Assembly (NCBI GenBank): GCA_942491885.1
Contig: CALOCQ010000002.1
Span: forward strand, 1,426,001 to 1,490,000
From: CALBPI01 sp942491885
GTDB taxonomy: Bacteria > Pseudomonadota > Gammaproteobacteria > Steroidobacterales > Woeseiaceae
Reading direction: 5' to 3'
Length of the DNA: 64,000 nucleotides
This document shows, piece after piece, positions 18,117 through 27,281 of the stretch (position 1 is the first letter of the stretch; every line of letters begins with the position of its first letter). The position numbers were made by a program, and so were the translations under genes. The notes beneath the pieces were generated by a model. It saw only the letters and a list, made by a program, of their open reading frames with translations. It did no database searches and was not told the DNA's origin.

Positions 18117-18800
18117 ATGCACATCATCCTCTTCGCATTGATTCTTCTGGCCCTGATTTTCCTGCCGGGCTTTTGGGTGCGCCGCGTGATGAAGCGCTAC
18201 AGCGAACCAGCAGATCGTTATAGCGTCACCGGCGGCCAGGCAGCGCGACGCTTGCTCGACCTGCATGGTCTGCAGAATGTGGGTACCGAAGCCACCGAAG
18301 CCGGTGATCACTACTCGCCCGTCGAGAAAATGGTTCGCCTTAGTGACAGCAACTACTCGGGCAAATCGTTGACCGCAATAGCCATCGCTGCACATGAGGT
18401 GGGTCATGCCGTGCAGGATGCGACGGGGTATCCCGCGTTGCATCTCCGCACGCGGTTGGTGCGCTGGGTCGGGCCGATCGAGAAATTGGGTGCTGTCTTG
18501 CTTATTGGCGCACCGGTAATTATTGCCGTGACGCGGATCCCGTCAGCCGGTGGCCTGATGCTGTTGGGAGGACTTCTTACGCTTGGTGCCGGCGTATTGG
18601 TGCATCTGGTGACGCTGCCCACCGAGTTTGACGCCAGCTTCGGGCGCGCCCTGCCGATGCTGGACAAGCACGATGTATTGATTCCCGGTGATGAACGCCA
18701 TGCGCGTCGCCTGCTACGCGCGGCCGCGATGACCTATGTGTCGGCGTCGCTGATGAGCCTGCTCAATATCGCGCGCTGGTTGGCTATTCTCCGGCGTTAA
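18117..18800 (+). CDS. YugP-like membrane zinc metallopeptidase
   Basis: 227 residues; neutral zinc metallopeptidase type 2 family. It has an N-terminal helix (2-22), the zinc motif AAHEVGHAVQ (about 91-100) after SNYSGKSLTAIAIA, two or three further hydrophobic helices, and TLPTEFDASFGRA, whose glutamate is the likely third zinc ligand. The ribosome site is weak. It is isolated between convergent and divergent neighbours with about 195 bases of leader. Substrate unknown. Confidence 0.88.
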   Translation: MHIILFALILLALIFLPGFWVRRVMKRYSEPADRYSVTGGQAARRLLDLHGLQNVGTEATEAGDHYSPVEKMVRLSDSNYSGKSLTAIAIAAHEVGHAVQDATGYPALHLRTRLVRWVGPIEKLGAVLLIGAPVIIAVTRIPSAGGLMLLGGLLTLGAGVLVHLVTLPTEFDASFGRALPMLDKHDVLIPGDERHARRLLRAAAMTYVSASLMSLLNIARWLAILRR

Positions 18801-18848
18801 GGATAGCGCGGGGAATAGCCGTCGAACTGCACCAGAGCACATCGCCAG

Positions 18849-19211
18849 CTAGTCAATGGCGCCAGCAAACTGTAGCTGCAAATTGCGAATTTCGCGGATC
18901 ACAGCGCGTCGGTTGAGACGCATGTTGAACCATAACTTCAATGCGATCTGTGCCGAATTCAGCATGATTGCGAACACGCCGAAGAGTACCTGCTCCTCCA
19001 CGCTTGTAGCGAGTAACAGTTTTACGACGCAATAGATCAGCCCCGCGCTGAACGCCATGATACCGACCCAGGTAAACACCCGCAGTTCGCTACCTTCGCC
19101 GCGGAAACTAGCCAGAACCTCACGGTAATACCCTTCTTCCGAGTCGGGGAATGTAGCTGCCGATTCGCTCTCGCTTAATAGCTCTTTCAGTTTTAGGTCG
19201 AAGTTACTCAT
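18849..19211 (-). CDS. DUF6768 small membrane protein, sigma-factor partner
   Basis: 120 residues from the ATG at 19211, which overlaps the end of the sigma factor gene by 8 bases. A charged cytoplasmic N-terminus is followed by two transmembrane helices (about 45-66 and 75-93) and the closing pattern ALKLWFNMRLNRRAVIREIRNLQLQ. That end matches DUF6768 proteins as I remember them, which sit next to ECF sigma factors. It may act as a membrane anti-sigma factor or modulator; this is inferred from coupling only. Confidence 0.75.
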   Translation of the reverse strand: MSNFDLKLKELLSESESAATFPDSEEGYYREVLASFRGEGSELRVFTWVGIMAFSAGLIYCVVKLLLATSVEEQVLFGVFAIMLNSAQIALKLWFNMRLNRRAVIREIRNLQLQFAGAID

Positions 19212-19731
19212 GACGTTCTCCAGGTTGTTCAGATTCCCATGCGCGACGCAATCGTGCACGCGCATTAAATAGACGTGATTTGACTGTTCCAGCGGGTACA
19301 TCGAGCGCGCCAGCGAGTTCCGCCACGTTTAATCCGACGACATAGAACAGCGTCAATAGCTGTTGATCATCGGCACTGACGAGTTGCAACAAATCGGACA
19401 TTGTCGTGGTCGCGGTATCGTCGCGAAGCGGTGGCTCCGGTTCACGCTGCAGCGCTTCAGTGAGGCGCCGTGTTTTGATCGCGCCGCGCACATGATCGGC
19501 GGCGCGACGACGGACGATTGTGAACGACCAGGCTTTGAACATTGCCGGGTCCTTCAGACGATGGATATTCTGTGCGATCGCAACCGACGCATCCTGCGTG
19601 ACATCCAACGCATCGTCGCGGTCTCCGACCAACCAACATGCAAATTGCAGCCACCGCGGTCGCCAGTATCGATAGAGACGCTCGAAAGCACGCTTATCAC
19701 CGGCAATGCTTAGCGCAACTTGCGCATCCAT
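19204..19731 (-). CDS. ECF-type RNA polymerase sigma factor
   Basis: 175 residues with region 2 (AFERLYRYWRPRWLQFACWL, then ALDVTQDASVAIAQNIHRLKD) and region 4 (LTLFYVVGLNVAELAGALDVPAGTVKSRL). There is no C-terminal extension. The ATG at 19731 follows GAGGAA; in-frame codons upstream lack sigma-factor similarity. Coupled to the DUF6768 gene downstream, so regulation is probably through that membrane protein. Target genes are unknown. Confidence 0.9.
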   Translation of the reverse strand: MDAQVALSIAGDKRAFERLYRYWRPRWLQFACWLVGDRDDALDVTQDASVAIAQNIHRLKDPAMFKAWSFTIVRRRAADHVRGAIKTRRLTEALQREPEPPLRDDTATTTMSDLLQLVSADDQQLLTLFYVVGLNVAELAGALDVPAGTVKSRLFNARARLRRAWESEQPGERHE

Positions 19732-19858
19732 CGATTCCTCAATCGCATTTTCGGCTTTATTCACGGAACGCACGCTCTGCATTGCTGTATTACTAAAGTA
19801 GTCGCTAGCATCAGCAAAATGGTTCACCTGCGCGAACAAAAACTGCTATCCGGACTTG

Positions 19859-21202
19859 CTAAGCGTGGCGGTGATCTCCAAACCATCGCCTGGCATGCTC
19901 GCCACTGATCCGCAGCCGGTAGGCAAACGCCATCCCCGCGGCTCGGGCCAGCATGAAAATAATGAAGGCAAACCAGAGTCCGTGATTTGCCCAATCCAGC
20001 GTCAGCCACCAGACGGGCAGGAAGACAAACAGCACAGCCGCCAGCATGACATTGCGCATTTCTCTGGCCCATGTGGTGCCCACGAAGACGCCATCGAACA
20101 GAAAGCTCCAGACACTGACCAGTGGCGACAGGATGATCCACGGCAAATACTCGGCCGCCGCCGCGCGTACGTCCGGCAGGTCGGTAAGCAGGGCGATCAG
20201 CGGCTGGCCGCCGAGCCAGAACAGCACAGAGAAACCACCGGCGACCAATACCGACCATGCGAGACTGAGGCGCACGGCAGTGGTCATGCCCTTCCTGTCT
20301 TTTGCGCCCCATGCCTTCCCCACTAAAGCCTCGGTCGCATGCGCCAGGCCGTCGAGACCGTACGACAACAAGTACTGGAGGTTCATCAGGATGGCGTTGG
20401 CGGCGAGTATAACCTCACCGAATCGCGCGCCTCGTGCGGTGATAAATGCCAGCGTGCCGACCAGTGCCATCGTACGCACGAAAATGTTGGCGTTGATCGA
20501 GAAGAACCGCCCATACGAAGCCAGCCGCGTGAGCGCGTCGGGTCGTATCGGTTCGGCCCAGCGTCGCCACTCGCGCATGACAAACAGCGCGCCGACCATT
20601 GCGCCGCTGGTCTCCGCAATGACCGAGGCCAGCGCGACGCCATCGGCGGTCATGCCGAGGACATTGACGAACAGCAGGTCGAGCACGATGTTGATCAGGT
20701 TGATCGTCAGTACGATGACCAGCGGCACGCGCGCGTTCTGCAAGCCGATGAACCAGCCGATGAGTGCGAAGTTGATGAGCGTTGCCGGCGCACTCCAGAT
20801 GCGGATGTGGAAATACACGGCTGCGGCGTTTTCCACGTCCGGTTGCGCAGCAAACAAATGCCATGAGAGCGATGCGATCGGATATTGCAGCGCGATCATG
20901 GCGACCGCCAAAAGCAATGCGACGATGGTTGCCTGCAACAGGGATTGCTTCAGGCCCGCGCCGTCGTCCGCGCCGAATTGCTGCGCGGCGATCCCCGTGG
21001 TGCCCATGCGCAGGAAATTCATTCCGATGAACAACAGGCTGAATACGGCGCCGCCGAGTGCAACGCCGGCGAGATAGGTCGGGCTGTCGAGGTGGCCGAG
21101 CACGCCTGAGTCGACCATCGCCAGCAGTGGTACCGATATATTCGATAGAATCATCGGCAGCGCGATGCGCCAGACGGCGCGGCTGTTTATGTCCTGCGTC
21201 AG
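19859..21202 (-). CDS. dinF: MATE family efflux transporter (DinF-like)
   Basis: Twelve-helix cation-coupled multidrug/oxidation-product exporter related to E. coli DinF. The first ATG (21154) falls inside helix 1 (MILSNISVPLLAMVDSGVLG), but family members need the preceding WRIALP, which is encoded in frame here. Between the in-frame TAA and that ATG there is no ATG, GTG or TTG. A CTG at 21202 overlaps the upstream gcdH stop as CTGA, mimicking the usual ATGA coupling, and restores about 16 residues, so I place the start there. The fallback is 21154. Confidence 0.88.
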   Translation of the reverse strand: MTQDINSRAVWRIALPMILSNISVPLLAMVDSGVLGHLDSPTYLAGVALGGAVFSLLFIGMNFLRMGTTGIAAQQFGADDGAGLKQSLLQATIVALLLAVAMIALQYPIASLSWHLFAAQPDVENAAAVYFHIRIWSAPATLINFALIGWFIGLQNARVPLVIVLTINLINIVLDLLFVNVLGMTADGVALASVIAETSGAMVGALFVMREWRRWAEPIRPDALTRLASYGRFFSINANIFVRTMALVGTLAFITARGARFGEVILAANAILMNLQYLLSYGLDGLAHATEALVGKAWGAKDRKGMTTAVRLSLAWSVLVAGGFSVLFWLGGQPLIALLTDLPDVRAAAAEYLPWIILSPLVSVWSFLFDGVFVGTTWAREMRNVMLAAVLFVFLPVWWLTLDWANHGLWFAFIIFMLARAAGMAFAYRLRISGEHARRWFGDHRHA

Positions 21203-22401
21203 AACGCGTTAACGCCGGTCAGCGCTTTGCCGACCACGAGCTGGTGCACCGTCTCCGTGCCTTCGTAGGTAATAACGCTTTCAAGGTTCAGCATATGACG
21301 TATCGGCACGTATTCCGCGCTGATGCCGCTGCCGCCGAGAATGTCACGCGCGTCGCGTGCAATGTCTATCGCCATGCGGGCGTTGTTCCACTTCGCGATC
21401 GAGACCTGCTCCGCACGCATCTTGCCGGCGTCGTTGAGTCGACCCAGGCGCAACGACAGCAGCTGGGCCATCGTGATCTGGCGCGACATCTCCGCCATGC
21501 GCAGTTGAATAATCTGGTTGTGGTTGAGCGGGCGGTCGAACAACACGCGGTCTTCGGTGTAACGCAGCACTTCATCGAGACAAGCCTGCGCAGCACCGAT
21601 GCAACCCCAGGTGATACCAAAGCGTGCTTTCGTCAGGCAGCCCAGCGGGCCGCGCAGCCCGGATACATTCGGCAGGACCGCGCTGCCCGGCACCCGAACG
21701 TTGTCGAGGAAAATCGCGCCGGTCAACGATGCGCGCAGCGAAAACTTGTTGTCGATTTCCTGCACCGAAAACCCGGGTGTGCTGGTCGGCACGACGAAGC
21801 CGCGCATGCCGTTGTCGGTCATTGCCCAGATCACCGCAACATCCGCGATCGGTGAGTTGGTGATCCACATCTTGGAGCCGTTGATGACCCAGTCATCACC
21901 GTCTTTGCGCGCGACGGTTTTCATGTTGCCCGGATCAGAGCCGCCATGTGACTCGGTAAGCCCGAAGCAGCCGATCGCCTCACCGCTGGCCAGCTGCGGC
22001 AGCCATTCGTCTTTTTGCTCATCGGAGCCGTAGGCGTGGATGGGGTGCATGACCAGACTTGACTGGACAGACACGAAACTGCGCACGCCGCTGTCGCCGC
22101 GCTCGAGTTCCTGACAAATCAGGCCGTAGGCGGTGTTGCTCATGCCGGCGCAGTCGTAGCCTTCAATGGTGCTGCCGAGCAGTCCGAGGTCGGCTATCTG
22201 ACTAATCAGCTCGCGCGGAAATGTGTGGTTGTCGAAGTGCTCACGAATAATCGGCAGCACCTGATCGTCGACGAAACGCGCCACGGTGTCCTGCACCATC
22301 GCCTCTTCGTCGCTGAGTTCCGAGCGCACGTCGTACATATCCAGCGGGTTGATGCTGTTGCTGCGGGTTTTTGACGGATCTAACGGGGTTGCGGTTGCCA
22401 C
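21199..22401 (-). CDS. gcdH: Glutaryl-CoA dehydrogenase
   Basis: 400-residue acyl-CoA dehydrogenase. CFGLTESHGGSDPGNM and WITNSP are the flavin and substrate loops; the catalytic glutamate lies in VITYEGTETVHQLVVGKALTG, closely matching glutaryl-CoA dehydrogenases (YEGTH). It oxidises and decarboxylates glutaryl-CoA to crotonyl-CoA in lysine and tryptophan breakdown. Start set at GTG 22401, with GAGGAG 8 bases upstream; the longer frame to 22491 enters the large inverted repeat. The MATE gene is coupled downstream. Confidence 0.9.
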   Translation of the reverse strand: MATATPLDPSKTRSNSINPLDMYDVRSELSDEEAMVQDTVARFVDDQVLPIIREHFDNHTFPRELISQIADLGLLGSTIEGYDCAGMSNTAYGLICQELERGDSGVRSFVSVQSSLVMHPIHAYGSDEQKDEWLPQLASGEAIGCFGLTESHGGSDPGNMKTVARKDGDDWVINGSKMWITNSPIADVAVIWAMTDNGMRGFVVPTSTPGFSVQEIDNKFSLRASLTGAIFLDNVRVPGSAVLPNVSGLRGPLGCLTKARFGITWGCIGAAQACLDEVLRYTEDRVLFDRPLNHNQIIQLRMAEMSRQITMAQLLSLRLGRLNDAGKMRAEQVSIAKWNNARMAIDIARDARDILGGSGISAEYVPIRHMLNLESVITYEGTETVHQLVVGKALTGVNAF

Positions 22402-22471
22402 GGTGGTGCTCCTCGGGATTAGTTCGCTGAGTTTAGCAAATTGGCTGGGGTTTAGCGGGGGCTCTGTTTCC

Positions 22472-22557
22472 GGCGCGGCGATCGCGTCCAACGGTTTTGA
22501 AAACGTCGCCTTTGGCGCCTGATTGTTTTCAAAATCGTTGGACGCACTCGCCGCGCC
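22472..22557. repeat. Large imperfect inverted repeat, 33-base arms
   Basis: Left arm 22472-22504 and right arm 22525-22557 are reverse complements at 30 of 33 positions; the inner 21 bases differ at one. The 20-base loop contains its own CGCC-TTT-GGCG hairpin. It lies between the 3' end of the Mpo1-like gene and the gcdH start, both on the minus strand. There is no T-tract, so a simple intrinsic terminator is unlikely. A REP- or MITE-like dispersed element, or a processing or stability hairpin, are the main options. Confidence 0.85.
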
Positions 22558-22594
22558 TGCGGTGGGGTGGCATTTGGCGAGGCTGTTTTGGCCC

Positions 22595-23065
22595 TTATTC
22601 CCGTCTTTGGACTGCGTGGTGGAATAGCCAGATTGGTGCCAGCATGCCTAATTGGACGAAATTGGCGAGGCCGCGCAGAGATTTTTGCCGCATGCCGGCG
22701 ATATCGAGGCACAGGCTCATCGCAACCAGCGTGACCGAGATCAGTGCCAGGTGGTCGCTGGCGCGTGCGATCAGGCCTGTCATGACGGCAAGCATGACGA
22801 TGACGGGCAGCAGCGCGAGCGCCAAAGGCAGCGACAGAATAAAGTAGTAGACGACCAGCGCGAGCAGCAGCGCAGTTGACCAGTTAAGCAACGCCGAAAT
22901 CTCACTTAGCGCCGCCGGTACCGGTATCAACCATAAGCCGCACAGCACCCCGACAATGAGCAAAGTTGCGGCCATAGCGTGCGCGACCGGATAGCGCCGT
23001 GCGGTGTACATCGCGTCATAGCGGTCTATCCAGTGCTCTATGGGGCGTTGTGCGGTTTCAGTCAT
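22595..23065 (-). CDS. Mpo1-like (DUF962/YGL010w-type) membrane protein
   Basis: 156 residues with four to five hydrophobic helices. The order of features (an N-terminal amphipathic HWIDRYDAMY, LLNWSTALLLALVVYYFILSL in the middle, NFVQLGMLAPIWLF at the end) follows the Mpo1/DUF962 family, whose yeast member is a 2-hydroxy fatty acid dioxygenase. The histidines expected after helix 1 and near the C-terminal helices are mostly missing, so enzymatic activity is doubtful. The family call is by eye. Transcribed toward gcdH but separated from it by the large inverted repeat. Confidence 0.55.
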   Translation of the reverse strand: MTETAQRPIEHWIDRYDAMYTARRYPVAHAMAATLLIVGVLCGLWLIPVPAALSEISALLNWSTALLLALVVYYFILSLPLALALLPVIVMLAVMTGLIARASDHLALISVTLVAMSLCLDIAGMRQKSLRGLANFVQLGMLAPIWLFHHAVQRRE

Positions 23066-23220
23066 CTAAAGTGGGTACCGGTCGGCGGTTTCAACGGGCG
23101 TTAATGATCAGACTCGTTAAGCTTTTATTCATGTCGGGCGCGTAAGCTAGGGCCTGAATTTGATAACATGACAACAACACACTGTTTGGGCAACCCTAAT
23201 AAACTAATGGAGCATCTCTG

Positions 23221-23895
23221 ATGAACCTCAAAACTGTAAGAACCGTGGCTATCGTCGGTACGCTTGGCGTACTGAGCGCCGCATGTACCACGCTCGACCC
23301 CTACACACGCGAAGAAAAGACCAGCCAGGCTACTAAAGGCGCGCTGATTGGCGCCGCTGTCGGCGCGGTTGCAGGCCTGATTTCCGGTGACGACGCGGTA
23401 GAGCGGCGTCAGCGTGCACTGATCGGTGCAGGCGTTGGCGCATTGGCCGGCGGCGCGGTCGGCGTCTACATGGACAACCAGGAAGCCGAGCTGCGTGCGC
23501 AACTGGAAGGCACCGGCGTCAGCGTTACCCGCGTTGGCGACAACATCACGCTGAACATGCCAGGCAACATCACGTTCGCGACCAACAGCTCGGATCTGAA
23601 TCCGGCGTTTTTCGACGTACTCGGCTCGGTGAACGTTGTATTGAAGAAATACAACAAGACCATCATCGAAGTGGCCGGTCATACCGACAGCGATGGGTCT
23701 ACCGAATACAACCAGTCGCTATCGGAGCGGCGTGCAGGTGCGGTAGCGAGTTATCTGCGTAGCCAGGGTGTGATCAACGATCGCATTATCACTGTCGGTA
23801 TGGGTGAATTGCGCCCGGTCAGTGATAACACCAGCGCCGCCGGCAAACAGGCTAACCGTCGCGTTGAACTGACGCTGGTACCGCTGACAAGCTAA
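23221..23895 (+). CDS. OmpA-family outer-membrane lipoprotein (YiaD-like)
   Basis: 224 residues. A signal peptide ends in the lipobox LSAAC (Cys about 22). A glycine-zipper region follows (GALIGAAVGAVAGLI, then ALIGAGVGALAGGAVGV), and then a C-terminal OmpA peptidoglycan-binding domain with ITFATNSSDLNP, VAGHTDSDGS, LSERRAGAVASYL and NRRVEL. It likely tethers the outer membrane to peptidoglycan. TGGAGC precedes the ATG, and a strong terminator lies 40 bases after the stop. Confidence 0.94.
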   Translation: MNLKTVRTVAIVGTLGVLSAACTTLDPYTREEKTSQATKGALIGAAVGAVAGLISGDDAVERRQRALIGAGVGALAGGAVGVYMDNQEAELRAQLEGTGVSVTRVGDNITLNMPGNITFATNSSDLNPAFFDVLGSVNVVLKKYNKTIIEVAGHTDSDGSTEYNQSLSERRAGAVASYLRSQGVINDRIITVGMGELRPVSDNTSAAGKQANRRVELTLVPLTS

Positions 23896-23934
23896 GCCTG
23901 CGCTTATCCGCGCCTTGCGTGCGGTGTAGAATCA

Positions 23935-23968
23935 CGGCAGCGGCCTCAGGGTCGCTGCCGTTTTTATT
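23935..23968 (+). terminator. Rho-independent terminator after the OmpA-like lipoprotein
   Basis: Stem CGGCAGCG/CGCTGCCG (23935-23942 with 23953-23960) with a 10-base loop, followed at once by TTTTTATTT. It ends the lipoprotein transcript 9 bases before the next gene starts. Confidence 0.92.
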
Positions 23969-23977
23969 TGGGGCGTT

Positions 23978-24403
23978 ATGAATAAGAAGATCCTGCAAGC
24001 GGTCGCCACGCTGGTAGTCCTGCTGATTGTCTACAACACGGACGCCTACCGTGCGTTCGTCGATACAGACAACACCACATCGTCCGCCACTATCGATTGG
24101 GCGCCAGCACTCGACGGTCAATGGGTCGAGACCGAGGCGCGTATCTACCGGATTCTGGCGGACGACAACAAAGGCTCGCGCCACCAACGTCTGTTGGTGC
24201 GCGACGCATCGGGGCACTCATTGCTGATAGCGCACAATATCGATCTCGCACCGCGCATACCGGCTGCGCTCGACGCGCAGCTGACGATCCGCGGACAGTT
24301 CGAGTGGACCGATAAGGGTGGGGTGATCCACTGGACGCATCACGATCCGCAGGGCCGCCACAGCGGCGGCTATATTGACGTCGACGGGCAGCGCTACCGT
24401 TAG
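23978..24403 (+). CDS. DUF3465 secreted protein
   Basis: 141 residues with an N-terminal hydrophobic helix (MNKKILQAVATLVVLLIVYN) acting as signal or anchor. The conserved DUF3465 part runs from about 45 to the end: RIYRILADDNKGSRHQRLLV, HNIDLAPRIP, the WTHHDPQGRHSGGYIDVDGQ signature. The fold is probably an OB-like barrel in the periplasm; the function of the family is not known to me. Its start is only 9 bases past the terminator of the preceding gene, so its promoter must lie within or before that terminator. Confidence 0.88.
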   Translation: MNKKILQAVATLVVLLIVYNTDAYRAFVDTDNTTSSATIDWAPALDGQWVETEARIYRILADDNKGSRHQRLLVRDASGHSLLIAHNIDLAPRIPAALDAQLTIRGQFEWTDKGGVIHWTHHDPQGRHSGGYIDVDGQRYR

Positions 24404-24454
24404 CAGTGAGGATTGCGTATCCTCGCGCTGCGATAATGCGGACAGGGAGCAACA

Positions 24455-25318
24455 ATGGCTGAGTTAATTGACGGCAAAGCACAGGCGCAGGCACTGCGTG
24501 AACAGGTGAAGACCGACTGCGCCGCGCTGCTCGCGGAGACCGGCGTGCAGCCGGGCTTGGCGGTGGTCATCGTCGGTGAAGATCCGGCCAGCCAGGTCTA
24601 TGTGCGCAACAAGGGCCGCATGGCGCAGGAGGTCGGGTTCGCGTCGTTCACGCACACGTTGTCGGCGGATACCGCGCAGGACGATCTGCTGGCATTGATC
24701 GATACATTGAACAACGACGCGGCGGTGCACGGCATTCTTGTCCAGCTACCGTTGCCGGCACAGATCGACGAGCAAACGGTGATCAACCGGATCTCGGCTG
24801 ACAAAGACGTCGATGGCTTTCACATTAGTAACGTTGGTCGCCTGTCGCTGGGGCTGCCGGGCTTTGTGCCGTGCACGCCACTGGGCTGCGTGAAGATGAT
24901 TCGCAACACGGGTGAGTCGCTCGTCGGCAAACATGCCGTGATCATCGGGCGCTCGAATATTGTCGGCAAGCCGATGGCCGCGCTGTTGCTGGCCGAAAGC
25001 TGCACGGTAACGATTGCACACTCGCGCACGCGTGACCTCGCAGCGCTTTGCGCGAGCGCCGATATTCTGGTGGCGGCCGTCGGTCGGCCCGGGCTTGTGC
25101 GTGGCGACTGGATCAAGCCGGGCGCAATTGTTATCGATGTTGGCATCAACAGGATCGAAAGTAAGGACGGCAGGACCCGCCTGACGGGCGACGTAGACTT
25201 CGATGCCGCGAGTGAACATGCCGGCTACATTACGCCCGTGCCGGGTGGTGTCGGGCCGATGACGATCGCGTGCCTTCTGGCGAATACCTTGCAGGCAGCA
25301 AAAAGCGCCGCCACCTGA
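24455..25318 (+). CDS. folD: Methylenetetrahydrofolate dehydrogenase/cyclohydrolase
   Basis: Bifunctional NADP-dependent enzyme of one-carbon metabolism that interconverts 5,10-methylene-, methenyl- and 10-formyl-THF. 287 residues, with the catalytic lysine in QVYVRNKGRMAQ (Lys about 54), VQLPLPAQID, KDVDGFH, the cofactor motif IIGRSNIVGKPMAALL, and the C-terminal TPVPGGVGPMTIACLL. A ribosome site (GGGAGC) precedes the ATG. A bidirectional terminator overlaps its stop and separates it from the convergent rpoH. Confidence 0.96.
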   Translation: MAELIDGKAQAQALREQVKTDCAALLAETGVQPGLAVVIVGEDPASQVYVRNKGRMAQEVGFASFTHTLSADTAQDDLLALIDTLNNDAAVHGILVQLPLPAQIDEQTVINRISADKDVDGFHISNVGRLSLGLPGFVPCTPLGCVKMIRNTGESLVGKHAVIIGRSNIVGKPMAALLLAESCTVTIAHSRTRDLAALCASADILVAAVGRPGLVRGDWIKPGAIVIDVGINRIESKDGRTRLTGDVDFDAASEHAGYITPVPGGVGPMTIACLLANTLQAAKSAAT

Positions 25319-25333
25319 CAGGTAACGGCGCTT
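25303..25333. terminator. Bidirectional terminator between folD and rpoH
   Basis: AAGCGCCG (25303-25310) pairs with CGGCGCTT (25326-25333). A run of A before the left arm supplies the U-tract for rpoH on the minus strand; the plus-strand side has CGTTTCTT, a weaker tract for folD. The left arm lies inside the last folD codons. Confidence 0.85.
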
Positions 25334-25355
25334 CGTTTCTTGCGGCTGGTTGGGC

Positions 25356-26219
<864 letters not shown>

Positions 26220-26289
26220 TCCAGTTCCCTGTTGTTAGCCATCCGGTCCCAGATCAATAGACCTGTCGAAGACTCGATTTCTTACCCTT

Positions 26290-26319
26290 ATTTTAGCACT
26301 CAGGGAGTTAGAGTGCTAA
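26290..26319 (-). promoter_or_regulatory. CIRCE operator with overlapping rpoH promoter
   Basis: TTAGCACTC (26293-26301), nine spacer bases, GAGTGCTAA (26311-26319): an exact match to the CIRCE consensus bound by HrcA. On the minus strand the arms coincide with a possible -35 (TTAGCA, 26319-26314) and -10 (TAAAAT, 26295-26290) spaced by 18 bases, so HrcA would block RNA polymerase directly. The operator is certain by sequence; the promoter is inferred. Confidence 0.92.
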
Positions 26320-26369
26320 AAACACGAAGAGTTTCGAGGGGATGTCGAGCAAGAACCGTAAATAATGAT

Positions 26370-27281
26370 TTATTTGGGCTCTATTCTTCTCATATGGCGT
26401 GCCGTAGCAAACCAGGAGCCGGCAAGACCCAGCAAAATGCCGATAGCGACGACCGTAACCATTTCCTGCAGCGACAGCCCGACCAGTGACCAGCCGCCGC
26501 CGTACAGCCCGGCGAGATCCTTGACCGGCCCGCGCAGCAGCGCAATGCCGATCCCGACCACGCCGATCGCGAGGATGCCGCCGCCGAGCCCGTACCAGAA
26601 GCCCGTATACAGAAACGGGCGCCGAATGAAGCCGTCGCTGGCACCGATAAGCTGCATGACTTCGATTTCGTCACGCCTGTTCTGGATATCCAGCCGGATC
26701 GTGTTGCCGATGACGACCAGCAATGCGAGCCCGAGCAGCCCGGCGGCAATCCAGATTGCGCGGCGCACAAGACGGATCATTGCCTGGAAGCGGCTGACCC
26801 ATTCGGTGTCCAGCTGCACGATGTCGGTCTCGGGCAGCCCGGCGAGTTCCTGTTTGAGCAATTCGCTGGCATCGAGCGACAGGCTGGCAATCGGTCTTAC
26901 CTGCAGCGTATGCGGTAGCGGGTTGTTATCGAGCGCGTCGAGCGCGGCGCCGAAACCGGAGCTGTCCGCAAACTCCTCCAACGCCTGATCGGCATCGATG
27001 AACACGACGTTTTCGATGTCCGCCCGCGAGGCGAGCAGCGTGGCCAGATTCTGCGCCGCGTCCTTGTCGATATCCGGTTCCAGATACAGCGAGAAATCAA
27101 CCGCACCCGACCAACCGCCGGTAACCAGCAACGCGTTCTTGACCATCACCTGAAGCGCCGCCGGCAACGCCAGCGTGATAGCCACCACCAGTATGGTCAG
27201 CAGGCTGGCCACAGGTGCCGCGGTGAGCTTGCCCAGCGACGCGACCAATACCTGCGCATGGCGTGTGAAATAGTTAACCAT
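26370..27281 (-). CDS. ftsX: Cell division protein FtsX
   Basis: 303-residue permease-like partner of FtsE; together they link the divisome to periplasmic amidase activators such as EnvC. It has a cytoplasmic N-terminus, a first helix at about 22-43, a periplasmic domain (about 50-160), and three closely spaced C-terminal helices with DIQNRRDEIEVMQLIGASDGFIRRPF between them, the family signature loop. Its start shares one base with the ftsE stop. It is followed by rpoH after 150 bases. Confidence 0.94.
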   Translation of the reverse strand: MVNYFTRHAQVLVASLGKLTAAPVASLLTILVVAITLALPAALQVMVKNALLVTGGWSGAVDFSLYLEPDIDKDAAQNLATLLASRADIENVVFIDADQALEEFADSSGFGAALDALDNNPLPHTLQVRPIASLSLDASELLKQELAGLPETDIVQLDTEWVSRFQAMIRLVRRAIWIAAGLLGLALLVVIGNTIRLDIQNRRDEIEVMQLIGASDGFIRRPFLYTGFWYGLGGGILAIGVVGIGIALLRGPVKDLAGLYGGGWSLVGLSLQEMVTVVAIGILLGLAGSWFATARHMRRIEPK

